Source: Nocardia fluminea (GTDB taxonomy: Bacteria; Actinomycetota; Actinomycetes; Mycobacteriales; Mycobacteriaceae). From it: a DNA stretch of 64,000 nt. The DNA is taken from assembly GCF_002846365.1 (NCBI RefSeq), contig NZ_PJMW01000003.1, forward strand, positions 124,001 through 188,000. Direction: 5' to 3'. Positions 35,711-44,611 of the stretch are shown one piece after another. The position numbers were made by a program, and so were the translations under genes. Within the stretch, counting starts at the first letter, position 1. Each line of letters opens with the position of its first letter. Below the pieces are notes generated by a model that was given only the letters and a program-made list of their open reading frames with translations, ran no database searches and was not told the DNA's origin.

Positions 35711-35997
35711 TCCAATTACGGTACGGGCACCGACACCACCACCCAACCGTTTTTCCAAGGCCGCAGCTGCCAGACGATCAGCGTTCAAGGCCGTAACCAT
35801 GGCGGCCACGTTGCGGCAGGGGTGGGAGACACCGGACTCGGCGCAAGCCCGGCAGTCGTTTCGGTTACCCGGTAACGGTTTTCCCAGCGCGACGACCAGT
35901 TCGGTGTCAGCGTCGATGGCGACCTACCGGGTCAGCTGCCGAGATCACCACCGTCGAGACGATACCTGTTGCTAATCAACGACTTACGGGACATCTC

Positions 35998-36400
35998 TTA
36001 GGCGACCAGAAGCGATTCCGCTTCGTCGACCTGGAAAAATCCACGCCAGGGCAGTTCGGCACCGTCCCCCTGCCGACGGACGATGAACTCAAACGATGCG
36101 CCAACAGCATTCGCGCTGCCGCGCGCATCAGCTAAGAAATCGCATAGCCACGATGCGGATCCACTGCAACCGGAGGACACGCCCACAGGGATCTGCTCTT
36201 CACCCTTCCAGTCTATGTCGCCGGTAACGTCGAATCCCACCAGCCGGTCGGCGAGGACCTTATCCCCCAAAAGATTCTCCGGCGGAGTAGGGTTCGCCAG
36301 TCAGCGGCCGTATGCATCGCCCACGACAGCCTTCGAGTCGGCGCGGCCGTCGTGTAGCAGAAAGTACTCATGCGCCTTGGCGTAAATATCGAGCCCGGGT
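35998..36400 (-). pseudogene. Unknown protein gene with an in-frame TGA and no start
   Basis: The minus frame reads LDIYAKAHEYFLLHDGRADS through DAYGR, meets TGA (about 36302) where W would fit, and continues LANPTPPENLLGDKVLADRL to a normal end at 35998. The frame is also closed just upstream without a start codon. The quality of both halves indicates one former gene of at least 130 codons now inactivated. I do not recognise the family. Confidence 0.5.
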
Positions 36401-36419
36401 CCACCTGGCCGTCACCGCA

Positions 36420-36737
36420 TCAGGGATATCTAAGTGCGTAAAGGCCATCGGCTGCGGGGATACCCGTATCGATCTTCTGAACAAAGCGGTCCACCTGTTC
36501 ACAGGGCGGCGACTCCACGACTACCACACACTTGTCTGGCGATTCGGTGAACGTGATCCTTGCAGCCGTCCCGCCGCCTTCTGCTTCGCGCACCAAGCCC
36601 TGGAAGCAGCCAGCCCAGCCGCCGCTGACATCATCTCGCCCCACCAGCTCTATCCGGACGTCCACGCAGCCAGGGGTCCCCGGTGTGGCTGACACCTCAG
36701 GTTCGTTCACACGCCTGAATCCGATCGAATCGGCCAT
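36420..36737 (-). CDS. Small hypothetical protein
   Basis: 105 residues, MADSIGFRRVNEPEVSATPG to GLYALRYP. It has alternating beta-like segments (CVDVRIELVGRD, ARITFTESPDKCVVVVES), four cysteines and no signal. It ends 20 bases before the pseudogene downstream and may have formed a unit with it. Function unknown; the insertion-sequence array begins 77 bases upstream of its start. Confidence 0.5.
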   Translation of the reverse strand: MADSIGFRRVNEPEVSATPGTPGCVDVRIELVGRDDVSGGWAGCFQGLVREAEGGGTAARITFTESPDKCVVVVESPPCEQVDRFVQKIDTGIPAADGLYALRYP

Positions 36738-36813
36738 GTTTCGTACCCCAATCGCAAGTTGGTGAGCGCTGGCTTACGAACTTCTGGTTGCGCTGGTAAG
36801 GCTAGCGCACTAG

Positions 36814-38182
36814 TACTCCAGCCGCACTTCGTGATGTAATCGGTGTCGCCGCTGGTAGTGGGCTTGTTTGGCCCGGTATTGGTGGCGGCGCCGCCAGATC
36901 GACCATTGCCAGACCCGGTCGAGGGTCGGGTCGGTAGTGATCAGGTGTGCCAGGAGACGTCGAACTTCGCCGAGGGTGAGCGAGATGAGGCCGCTGCCAA
37001 CGCTTTTGGGGCAATAGCGGCGGTCACGGCGAGGTAGGTGTGGGCGAGCATGGCGAGAGTGACATGCCGGTACCAGGCGTCGTAGCGCCGGACCTGATAC
37101 TGGTCGAGCCCGACCTCGGTTTTCGCGGTCTGGAAACAATCCTCGACAGCCCAGCGAGCACCGGCGACCCGGATCAGTTCCTCATCGCTGGTACCGGTCG
37201 GCGCGCAGCACATGTAGTAGGCGATCTCCAACTCGCCCTTGGTATTCGGAGACAAGCCACGCCGAGCGAGTAGCCACCGGCTCCACCCCGGTGGGGTCGT
37301 CCACTCGTAGACCGGAAGCGACGCGACGGCCCAGTCGAACATTCGTGGCCCCTTCGCGCCTGCCCCGCAGCTCAGGCGCTTCCACGCCTGCGCGGGGGCG
37401 TGCGCGACAAGATGATCGGCACGGGTGCTGCCCGCGGTGACCGGGATCGTCTGATTTCTCGGGACGGCGACCACGTACCCGATGCGACGGTCTTCGAGCC
37501 AGGTCCGGAACTTGTAGTCACCGCCGTAGGCTTCGTCCGCGGTCACCCACCGCGCAGGCACTCCGGCATCCAGTGCTCGGGCCAGCATTTGTTTGGCGAG
37601 CGTGGTCTTGGTAGCGAACTCGACGTTATCGGGTACGTATGCCTCGCGGCAGCGGTCACGGTCGCCGGTCCACGATTTCGGCAGATACAGTTCCCGGTCG
37701 ATCAGCGTGCGGCCCTTGACGGTGGTGTATGCGCAGAACACCCCGAGTTGACAGTTCTCGATCCGACCAGCTGTGCCGGAGTATTGCCGTTGTACCCCAG
37801 CTGATTTCACTCCCTTTTTGATAAATCCGGTCTCGTCGACTACCAAAACTCCATCCGGGTCGCCCAGGTACTCGACCGCATAGGCGCGCACGTCGTCACG
37901 TACCCCGTCGGCGTCCCAGGCAGCATGGTTCAACAGCCGTTGCATCCCATCCGGGGTCTCCTCACCAGCGGCTTCGGCAATTGTCCAGCCATTCTTCCCG
38001 GCTAGCGGCGCCAACAAGCCGCGCACGTAGGCGCGGGCCCGTAATCTCGGCTCTGCCCGGTAGAAACGGCCAGCGACTCGCCCGAACAGGTCATCCAGCC
38101 CGGCCACCCACGCGACCAGGTCCTCATCGATCGACACGACGGAAGACGTTACCGCACAACATAACTAAGTGCGGCTGGAGTA
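36814..38182 (-). mobile_element. IS701-family element, copy 1
   Basis: 1369 bp bounded by 16-bp terminal inverted repeats (TACTCCAGCCGCACTT). It is flanked on both sides by CTAG (36810-36813, 38183-38186), the 4-bp target duplication typical of IS701. The right-hand CTAG is shared with copy 2. Confidence 0.92.
36941..38137 (-). CDS. IS701-family transposase, copy 1
   Basis: 398 residues. DDE residues appear in LVVDETGFIKKG, WVTADEAYGGD and WAVEDCFQTAKTEVGLD, and QRQYSGTAGRIENCQ is a family hallmark. The usual C-terminal tail (LISLTLGEVRRLLAHLI through WRRRHQYRAKQAHYQRR) is encoded in the -1 frame, down to TAG at 36810-36812. It would be joined if ribosomes slipped at C-CCA-AAA (37004-37010 on the forward strand). 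The same arrangement in the unrelated-sequence relative next door suggests programmed frameshifting rather than decay. Confidence 0.9.
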   Translation of the reverse strand: MSIDEDLVAWVAGLDDLFGRVAGRFYRAEPRLRARAYVRGLLAPLAGKNGWTIAEAAGEETPDGMQRLLNHAAWDADGVRDDVRAYAVEYLGDPDGVLVVDETGFIKKGVKSAGVQRQYSGTAGRIENCQLGVFCAYTTVKGRTLIDRELYLPKSWTGDRDRCREAYVPDNVEFATKTTLAKQMLARALDAGVPARWVTADEAYGGDYKFRTWLEDRRIGYVVAVPRNQTIPVTAGSTRADHLVAHAPAQAWKRLSCGAGAKGPRMFDWAVASLPVYEWTTPPGWSRWLLARRGLSPNTKGELEIAYYMCCAPTGTSDEELIRVAGARWAVEDCFQTAKTEVGLDQYQVRRYDAWYRHVTLAMLAHTYLAVTAAIAPKALAAASSRSPSAKFDVSWHT

Positions 38183-38186
38183 CTAG

Positions 38187-39555
38187 TACTCCAGCCGCAC
38201 TTCGTGATGTAATCGGTGTCGCCGCTGGTAGTGGGCTTGTTTGGCCCGGTATTGGTGGCGGCGCCGCCAGATCGACCATTGCCAGACCCGGTCGAGGGTC
38301 GGGTCGGTAGTGATCAGGTGTGCCAGGAGACGTCGAACTTCGCCGAGGGTGAGCGAGATGAGGCCGCTGCCAACGCTTTTGGGGCAATAGCGGCGGTCAC
38401 GGCGAGGTAGGTGTGGGCGAGCATGGCGAGAGTGACATGCCGGTACCAGGCGTCGTAGCGCCGGACCTGATACTGGTCGAGCCCGACCTCGGTTTTCGCG
38501 GTCTGGAAACAATCCTCGACAGCCCAGCGAGCACCGGCGACCCGGATCAGTTCCTCATCGCTGGTACCGGTCGGCGCGCAGCACATGTAGTAGGCGATCT
38601 CCAACTCGCCCTTGGTATTCGGAGACAAGCCACGCCGAGCGAGTAGCCACCGGCTCCACCCCGGTGGGGTCGTCCACTCGTAGACCGGAAGCGACGCGAC
38701 GGCCCAGTCGAACATTCGTGGCCCCTTCGCGCCTGCCCCGCAGCTCAGGCGCTTCCACGCCTGCGCGGGGGCGTGCGCGACAAGATGATCGGCACGGGTG
38801 CTGCCCGCGGTGACCGGGATCGTCTGATTTCTCGGGACGGCGACCACGTACCCGATGCGACGGTCTTCGAGCCAGGTCCGGAACTTGTAGTCACCGCCGT
38901 AGGCTTCGTCCGCGGTCACCCACCGCGCAGGCACTCCGGCATCCAGTGCTCGGGCCAGCATTTGTTTGGCGAGCGTGGTCTTGGTAGCGAACTCGACGTT
39001 ATCGGGTACGTATGCCTCGCGGCAGCGGTCACGGTCGCCGGTCCACGATTTCGGCAGATACAGTTCCCGGTCGATCAGCGTGCGGCCCTTGACGGTGGTG
39101 TATGCGCAGAACACCCCGAGTTGACAGTTCTCGATCCGACCAGCTGTGCCGGAGTATTGCCGTTGTACCCCAGCTGATTTCACTCCCTTTTTGATAAATC
39201 CGGTCTCGTCGACTACCAAAACTCCATCCGGGTCGCCCAGGTACTCGACCGCATAGGCGCGCACGTCGTCACGTACCCCGTCGGCGTCCCAGGCAGCATG
39301 GTTCAACAGCCGTTGCATCCCATCCGGGGTCTCCTCACCAGCGGCTTCGGCAATTGTCCAGCCATTCTTCCCGGCTAGCGGCGCCAACAAGCCGCGCACG
39401 TAGGCGCGGGCCCGTAATCTCGGCTCTGCCCGGTAGAAACGGCCAGCGACTCGCCCGAACAGGTCATCCAGCCCGGCCACCCACGCGACCAGGTCCTCAT
39501 CGATCGACACGACGGAAGACGTTACCGCACAACATAACTAAGTGCGGCTGGAGTA
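38187..39555 (-). mobile_element. IS701-family element, copy 2
   Basis: As far as I can read it, base-for-base identical to copy 1 (offset 1373), same orientation, separated from it by the 4-bp CTAG only. The right flank is again CTAG (39556-39559), shared with the third element. Identity implies a very recent event. Confidence 0.92.
38314..39510 (-). CDS. IS701-family transposase, copy 2
   Basis: 398 residues, identical to the product of copy 1, including the DDE motifs and the -1-frame tail. The slippery heptamer is at 38377-38383. Both copies look intact and could be active, and two identical copies in tandem could also recombine or form a compound circle. Confidence 0.9.
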   Translation of the reverse strand: MSIDEDLVAWVAGLDDLFGRVAGRFYRAEPRLRARAYVRGLLAPLAGKNGWTIAEAAGEETPDGMQRLLNHAAWDADGVRDDVRAYAVEYLGDPDGVLVVDETGFIKKGVKSAGVQRQYSGTAGRIENCQLGVFCAYTTVKGRTLIDRELYLPKSWTGDRDRCREAYVPDNVEFATKTTLAKQMLARALDAGVPARWVTADEAYGGDYKFRTWLEDRRIGYVVAVPRNQTIPVTAGSTRADHLVAHAPAQAWKRLSCGAGAKGPRMFDWAVASLPVYEWTTPPGWSRWLLARRGLSPNTKGELEIAYYMCCAPTGTSDEELIRVAGARWAVEDCFQTAKTEVGLDQYQVRRYDAWYRHVTLAMLAHTYLAVTAAIAPKALAAASSRSPSAKFDVSWHT

Positions 39556-39559
39556 CTAG

Positions 39560-40904
39560 TACTGCAACGGCACTTAGTTCAGCAAGTACCCTCGTCGCCG
39601 GTAGTGGGATAAGCGTGCTTGGTGTTGGCGTCGGCGGCGCCAGTCCGACCATGCCCAGACCCGCCGTGCACTGCGCGCGGAATCGAGAAGCAACGCAATG
39701 GTCAGGCGCCGGATCTCCGGTAGAGTGAGCGCGATCATGTCTTGTTCACGATTACTGGTTCCCCTTTTGCTGCAACAGCTTTCGAGCACGCCAACCAGGC
39801 GTGGGCAAGCATCGACAAGGTGATGTGGGCATACCACGCCCGCCAGGAACGGACCTGGTAGTGATCGAGCCCGGCCTCGTTCTTGGCCTGCTGGAAACAC
39901 TCCTCGATCCGCCACCGTGAGCCCGCGATCCAGGCGAGGTCGGCGATGGTCGATCGACGTGGCCCGAAGCAGACGTAGTAGGCGATCTCGGTCGGGTCGG
40001 TAATGCTGCGCCGGGCCAGCAACCAATGCCCACGACCAGGCACCCACCCGATCCGGATCGGGACCCGCGCCCAGTCGTAGTCGCGGGGCCCGTGCGCCCC
40101 GGCCCCGGCCGAGACCCGCTGCCACGCCCGCGCGGGCAACGCCGCGACGAGGTGATCGGCACGAGCTTGGCCCATGCCGGTGGTGACCAGAGTGTCGTTA
40201 CGACGGGTCGCCAGCACGTGGAAGACGTCGCGCTGTTCGAGCCAGAACCGCAGATACTTGACCTGGCCATAGGCTTCATCGGCGGTGAACCACCGAAACG
40301 GCACCCCCGCATCCAGTGCACGTTCCAGCATGCCCATCACCAACCGGGGCTTGGTCGTGAATCCGACCTCGTCAGGAATCCCGGCAGCCCGACAACGCTC
40401 ACGGTCATCGGCCCAGGACTCGGGCAGATACAGTTCCCGGTCCACCAACGCATGCCCATGCCGGGATGCATAGGCTAAAAACACTCCGATCTGGCAGTTC
40501 TCGGTCCGACCGGCCGTGCCGGAATACTGGCGCTGCACTCCTGCCGATCGAAGGCCCTTCTTCAAGAAACCGGTGTCATCGGCGATCAACACCGCGTCGC
40601 GGTCACCGAGCCGGGCGGCCGCGTAGTCGCGCACATCGTCACGGACACCATCGACATCCCAGTCCGCGCGCCGCAGCAACCGTTGCATCCCGTCCGGACC
40701 CACCTCGCCGGCGGCCTCGGCCAGCGTCCACCCGTTCTTACGCTCGAGACCGGCGATCAACCCGGTCACGTACGCCCGCGCCCGCGCCCGCGGTTCCGAT
40801 CGTGTGAACCGTCCACTGATCCTGGTATGCAACCAATCAAGCTCTGTTGCAACACTATCCATCACCACGCAGGCAAGTTACCTGAACCGAGTGCCGTTGC
40901 AGTA
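39560..40904 (-). mobile_element. IS701-family element, second type
   Basis: 1345 bp with terminal repeats beginning TACTGCAACGGCACT on both ends, flanked by CTAG (39556-39559 and 40905-40908). It is related to but clearly different from copies 1 and 2 and has the same orientation. Confidence 0.9.
39735..40868 (-). CDS. IS701-family transposase, second type
   Basis: 377 residues; DDE residues in LIADDTGFLKKG, WFTADEAYG and WRIEECFQQAKNEAGLD. It shares the hallmark QRQYSGTAGRTENCQ with the other copies but differs widely in sequence. The normal C-terminal tail (MIALTLPEIRRL to WRRRRQHQARLSHYRRRG) is again in the -1 frame and starts at an ATG overlapping the TGA (ATGA). It could therefore be made by frameshift near CAAAAGGGG (about 39760-39770) or by coupled re-initiation. 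Confidence 0.88.
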   Translation of the reverse strand: MVMDSVATELDWLHTRISGRFTRSEPRARARAYVTGLIAGLERKNGWTLAEAAGEVGPDGMQRLLRRADWDVDGVRDDVRDYAAARLGDRDAVLIADDTGFLKKGLRSAGVQRQYSGTAGRTENCQIGVFLAYASRHGHALVDRELYLPESWADDRERCRAAGIPDEVGFTTKPRLVMGMLERALDAGVPFRWFTADEAYGQVKYLRFWLEQRDVFHVLATRRNDTLVTTGMGQARADHLVAALPARAWQRVSAGAGAHGPRDYDWARVPIRIGWVPGRGHWLLARRSITDPTEIAYYVCFGPRRSTIADLAWIAGSRWRIEECFQQAKNEAGLDHYQVRSWRAWYAHITLSMLAHAWLACSKAVAAKGEPVIVNKT

Positions 40905-40907
40905 CTA

Positions 40908-41884
40908 GGTCATGTCTCCCAATAGCTTCAGCCATTCGACGATGAGGGCCATGACGATCCCTGCCCGGTAAGTGCAGGCCAGCTTGTCGTAACGAGTAGC
41001 GACACCACGCCAATGCTTGGCCTTGTTGAACGCCCGCTCGACCACATTGCGACCCTATATAAGCATCGGGGTCGAACCCGGGCGGCCGGCCACCGACGCG
41101 ACCTCGGCGTTTCCGATTGGCCATTTGATCGGATCGTTGCGGGATCACCGCCACGATCCGTCTGCTCCGCAACAGTTTTCGATTCGCCGCCGAGGAATAC
41201 GCCTTATCAGCGAGCACACGATCGGGGTTGCGCCGCGGCGGGCCACCGACCAGCCTCGGGACCGCGATCGCGTCGAGCACCGCCGGCATCACCGGGCAGT
41301 CTGCGGCCTGACCCGCAGTGATCAACACCGCCAACCCGCGACCGTTGCCATCGGTCGCCAGATGAGCTTTGGTCGTCAGCCCGCCCCGAGACCGGCCGAT
41401 CCCGTGATCAGCCGGCTCATAACTCACCATCCGGGCCGGCAACCGCGCCACCACCACGACGGGTGCTGGCGCCGTGTTGATGCACCCGCACGATCGTCGA
41501 ATCGACCGAGACCACCCAATCGAGGTTGCCGGTCGCGTCCGCCAACGCGGTCAATGCGACCAGCACCCGATCCCAGGTTCCGTCGGCGGCATAACGGCGG
41601 TGACGTTTCCATACCGTTTGCCACGGACCGAACACTTCGGGCAGGTCCCGCCACGGCATCCCCTGTCCGCAACCGGAACAACATTCCCTCCACGACCTGG
41701 CGGTTGTTGGAGAAGTTACGGCCCACGCGGCCATCGGATTTCGGTAACAGCAGCTCGAGCAGTTCCCACTGGTTGTCCGTCAGAACTTGATGCCGATCAC
41801 CGACAGTCTCCGCCACGGCGAACATGATGCCCGACCTGACGGACTACCGGCGGTGAACTGAAAATCCGATTGGGAGACATCACC
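40908..41884 (-). mobile_element. Decayed IS5-family (IS427-like) element
   Basis: Ends GGTCATGTCTCCCAAT (40908 on) and its near-perfect complement up to 41884 form the terminal repeats, with TA on both sides as a likely 2-bp target duplication. The left flank coincides with the CTAG of the preceding element. The encoded transposase is frameshifted. Confidence 0.8.
40918..41825 (-). pseudogene. IS5-family transposase, frameshifted
   Basis: Fragments in three frames read LTDNQWELLELLLPKSDGR and NRQVVEGMLFRLRTG; then FGPWQTVWKRHRRYAADGTW and VVSVDSTIVRVHQH (first Asp); then GRSRGGLTTKAHLATDGNGR, DRVLADKAYSS (second Asp) and a shifted end with the Glu region. IS427 elements naturally use two frames, but here at least two further shifts are present, so this copy is dead. 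Confidence 0.85.
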
Positions 41885-41887
41885 TAG

Positions 41888-42142
41888 TTAGCTACTCAGA
41901 TCGGGCGTGCCGACTTTCGTTTCGCCCCAAAGTCCCAAGAGCTGGTCTAACGGCCATTCGGTCCCATCTTCCAGCCGAACCATCCAGCCGACGACGTTGT
42001 CACCCCGAAAGAACTCGCCAGGCTCGCTGGGGTGAATCTTCCACTCACCGACGAGCTGAGTTTCAACCACTGCGCCGCTTTCTCGTTCAAGACGAAAGCG
42101 TGATGGAAGGGGTCGCGGTATGTAGCGGATCTGAAGTGCCAT
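41888..42142 (-). CDS. Small hypothetical protein next to the IS array
   Basis: 84 residues from the ATG at 42142 (MALQIRYIPRPLPSRFRLER). It looks like a compact beta-rich domain (VGEWKIHPSEPGEFFRGDNV, VRLEDGTEWPLDQLLGLW) without signal peptide. The stop lies only 4 bases from the IS5 end, so the original C-terminus may have been changed by the insertion. Family unknown. Confidence 0.5.
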   Translation of the reverse strand: MALQIRYIPRPLPSRFRLERESGAVVETQLVGEWKIHPSEPGEFFRGDNVVGWMVRLEDGTEWPLDQLLGLWGETKVGTPDLSS

Positions 42143-42369
42143 ACATCGGAGTATGGCCGCCGAGCAGCGTGCGAGGAGTGTGCGACACAACCCCGGCAAT
42201 GGCGATGGACTCGGGTAGGGAGCTTCGACCTACGCCCGTTGCGTCATGCAGAGAGAATGAAGTCAACGGGGAACCCCCACTGAACTGCGGCAAAACTGAT
42301 CCCCCACCTGGAATCGAAACAAACCAGTCTCCGCAGTTCGAGGTGTTTCCATTATCACCGACGGGTCGG

Positions 42370-42770
42370 CCTCGTGGTCGGCTTGGATCACTAGGTGTAT
42401 GAGGCCGTGACGTTGGTGACACCCGCGTGCAGGGACTGGCTGGTGGCCGGTGACGATGCATTCGATGTGGGTGATGCCGTGCGGGGCGAAACCTGCCCGT
42501 GCCTGGAACATGAATCCGATAGCTGTGATGGCTTTTTCGTCGGGGAGTGCCTCGGCCCAGACGGGAGTAGCCGTCGACTGCGGAGTGAGAAAGGTGTAGC
42601 CAACGCGTTCGCCGCGTGCTTTGGCGGCGTGTTGGCCTTGCGCTGGGCGAAGTCTCGGCGTGGACACGCCAGCCACCGCCGTCTCGGATACGGCCGACCT
42701 TCTCGATGTCGATGTGGATCATGTGTCCGAGTCGGCGCGAGTTGCCTGTCTATCGCCACCCCGGGCTTGC
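42370..42770 (-). pseudogene. IS481-family transposase fragment
   Basis: Minus-strand frames give MIHIDIEKVGRIRDGGGWRV, then KARGERVGYTF and ALPDEKAITAIGFMFQARAG plus FAPHGITHIECIVT, then a tail corresponding to the TRPYTPRHNG region. This is the middle of an IS481 rve domain with at least two frameshifts; both ends and the terminal repeats are missing. Confidence 0.75.
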
Positions 42771-43068
42771 GTTACGCGGACTTCGTTCTGGCTGACCCGC
42801 GACGAAAGGCGACGATATTCGCCTTGTGTTGCCCATCCCTGATGATGGGCGCTGCTGTACAGCGATACCGCCATCCCCGGTCACGCGCTACCAACTTCCA
42901 TCGCGGACGTTTCTACGATTTTTCTACGATTTTCAGACAGGTTTGCACAGGAGCTTCCGGGAAGCGATGGGTAGCTTCAGGGCTAGCAGATGGGCATCTA
43001 CCTGCGTAAACAGGGAAATCATGGGAAGAGTCGGGCAGCTTCGGGAACCTGCGGAAACGCTGTGCCGA
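42771..43068. other. Spacer between IS481 and relaxase remnants
   Basis: About 300 bases without a supported gene. It contains a short AT-rich direct repeat (TTTCTACGATTT twice near 42910-42935), otherwise unremarkable. Confidence 0.4.
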
Positions 43069-43918
43069 CTTCATGACCGACAAAGCCTATACCACCGCTG
43101 ACCTGGCCGTCTTCGGGGTTCACCCGGTGAAATGACGGCGGAGCAGAAGACGCTGATGCGGGTCGAGACGGCCACCGACGCCCCGTTCGCGATCCGCGTG
43201 AACGTGCGCGCACTCAGCGACGAGGACCTGGCACAGGAGCTGGCTGAACGGAAGGCCGAGTTCGACCTGCTGGTGCGCGACCTCGACGAGCGCAAAATCG
43301 AGGGCCTCGGACTCGGCAGGTTAAGGCCGACAACGCCGAGCTGGTACGCAAAGCCGACGCGATCGAGCCCGCCCTGCAGGCCGACCAGGCCGCGAGTGAA
43401 CTCACCCGCGCCGAAGGTACGTCGACGCTGAGCTCGCCAAACTCGACACCGCGATCGAGGAGACCTCGCGCCGGAAGTCGCTCGCCCGCAGAAGCTGCAG
43501 GACCGAACCGACCGGGCCGAAGCCGAGTTGGCAGAAATCCGCCCGCAGGCCGAACAAGCGCGCCGAAGCAGAAGCCGCGGCCAAAGCCACAGGGTCTCCC
43601 CAGCACGAGTGGAACGAGATCCTTCGGGAGTCGACCCCGGCACGAGAGCGTCACCGGCTCGAAAGGGCCGAGGAGCAGGATCGCAACGAGTTCATTGAGG
43701 ACCGCAGCTACCTGAGTGATCTACTGCAGACTCTGGATCGTGTCGAAGCCGAGGCGCAGCGGCGTCAGCGGTTGACTCCGGAACAGCGCGCGGCCGACCA
43801 GAGGTGTGCTCGCACAGCGCCGAAGGCACCGAAGAAGTCGACGGAGACCGACTACAAGATGCCGTACCAGCCACCGCCGGACCTGGGGCGCGGCCGCGAT
43901 TCCGGACCGAGCTTGTAG
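43069..43918 (+). pseudogene. C-terminal remnant of a conjugative relaxase (MobF/TraA-like)
   Basis: Shifting frames several times gives DKAYTTADLAVFGVHPVK, RVETATDAPFAIRVNVRALS then DEDLAQELAERKAEFDLLVR, KADNAELVRKADAIEPALQA, EEQDRNEFIEDRSYLSDLLQ and PYQPPPDLGRGRDSGPSL to TAG at 43916-43918. The Ala/Glu-rich coiled C-terminus followed by a Pro-rich end is that of relaxases from Rhodococcus/Nocardia plasmids. The relaxase and helicase domains are absent, so only the tail of a former conjugative element remains. Confidence 0.55.
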
Positions 43919-43989
43919 CGGTGGAAGGGCTGGATTACCCCTGGATTAGGGGCTGGATTACCCCCTGGCCTACCCCCACAATTCGGTCG

Positions 43990-44418
43990 GTGATCACAGC
44001 CTCACCGGGTACCCAACGACTCCTCATCGCCGCGGCGGTCTTTCTCTTCGGCACTTCCCTCGGCTTCTCCGCGGGCCTGACCCTCAACGTCTATGGCGAC
44101 CGAATTCCGCGCATCCAGCAGTACACCGTCGACGAGAAGAATTTCCTCGACGGGCTCGACTCCTACGACGGCCCACTCTCCGTCATGGCGTGGAAATACC
44201 GGCGAGAAAGCGTGGACCTCGCCAAGGCCGTCGTCGCCGACCTGCGAACCGAAATCGCCGCCCATCCCAACAGCGACCGCGGCTTTCAACAAGTCTTCGT
44301 GGCCCGCCGCGTCACACTCGAATACGCCGTATCGGAGGAGGATGCCAAGACCTTCGTCGCCCTGGCCGCCACCTATCACAGCCGGTCGACGGCGATCCGC
44401 CCCGCACCGGTGCGGTAG
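43990..44418 (+). CDS. Small membrane-anchored protein, unknown function
   Basis: 142 residues from the GTG at 43990; the frame is open further upstream into the relaxase remnant. One membrane helix (LLIAAAVFLFGTSLGFSAGL) is followed by a soluble helical domain (YTVDEKNFLDGLDSYDGPLS and VDLAKAVVADLRTEIAAHPN). It probably faces the outside. DUF732-like proteins have a similar size, but I see no Cys pair, so I leave the family open. It marks the return to ordinary chromosomal genes. Confidence 0.5.
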   Translation: MITASPGTQRLLIAAAVFLFGTSLGFSAGLTLNVYGDRIPRIQQYTVDEKNFLDGLDSYDGPLSVMAWKYRRESVDLAKAVVADLRTEIAAHPNSDRGFQQVFVARRVTLEYAVSEEDAKTFVALAATYHSRSTAIRPAPVR

Positions 44419-44611
44419 ATGTTGCCCTCGGTGGCCTGCCGGTGACGCCACCGGCGAAAGAGCACTGTCACCGCCCCACTGCGGATCCCGGCCCAGCGCT
44501 GCTTCTCGATCAGCATGCCTGGCCCGGCTGCCGCGCGGCCCGGTCGGGGTGGATCGTGGTCGGTTCGTCCTCGATCATTCCGTCAGGCTATCGCGCGCGG
44601 CCCCGAGGCAG

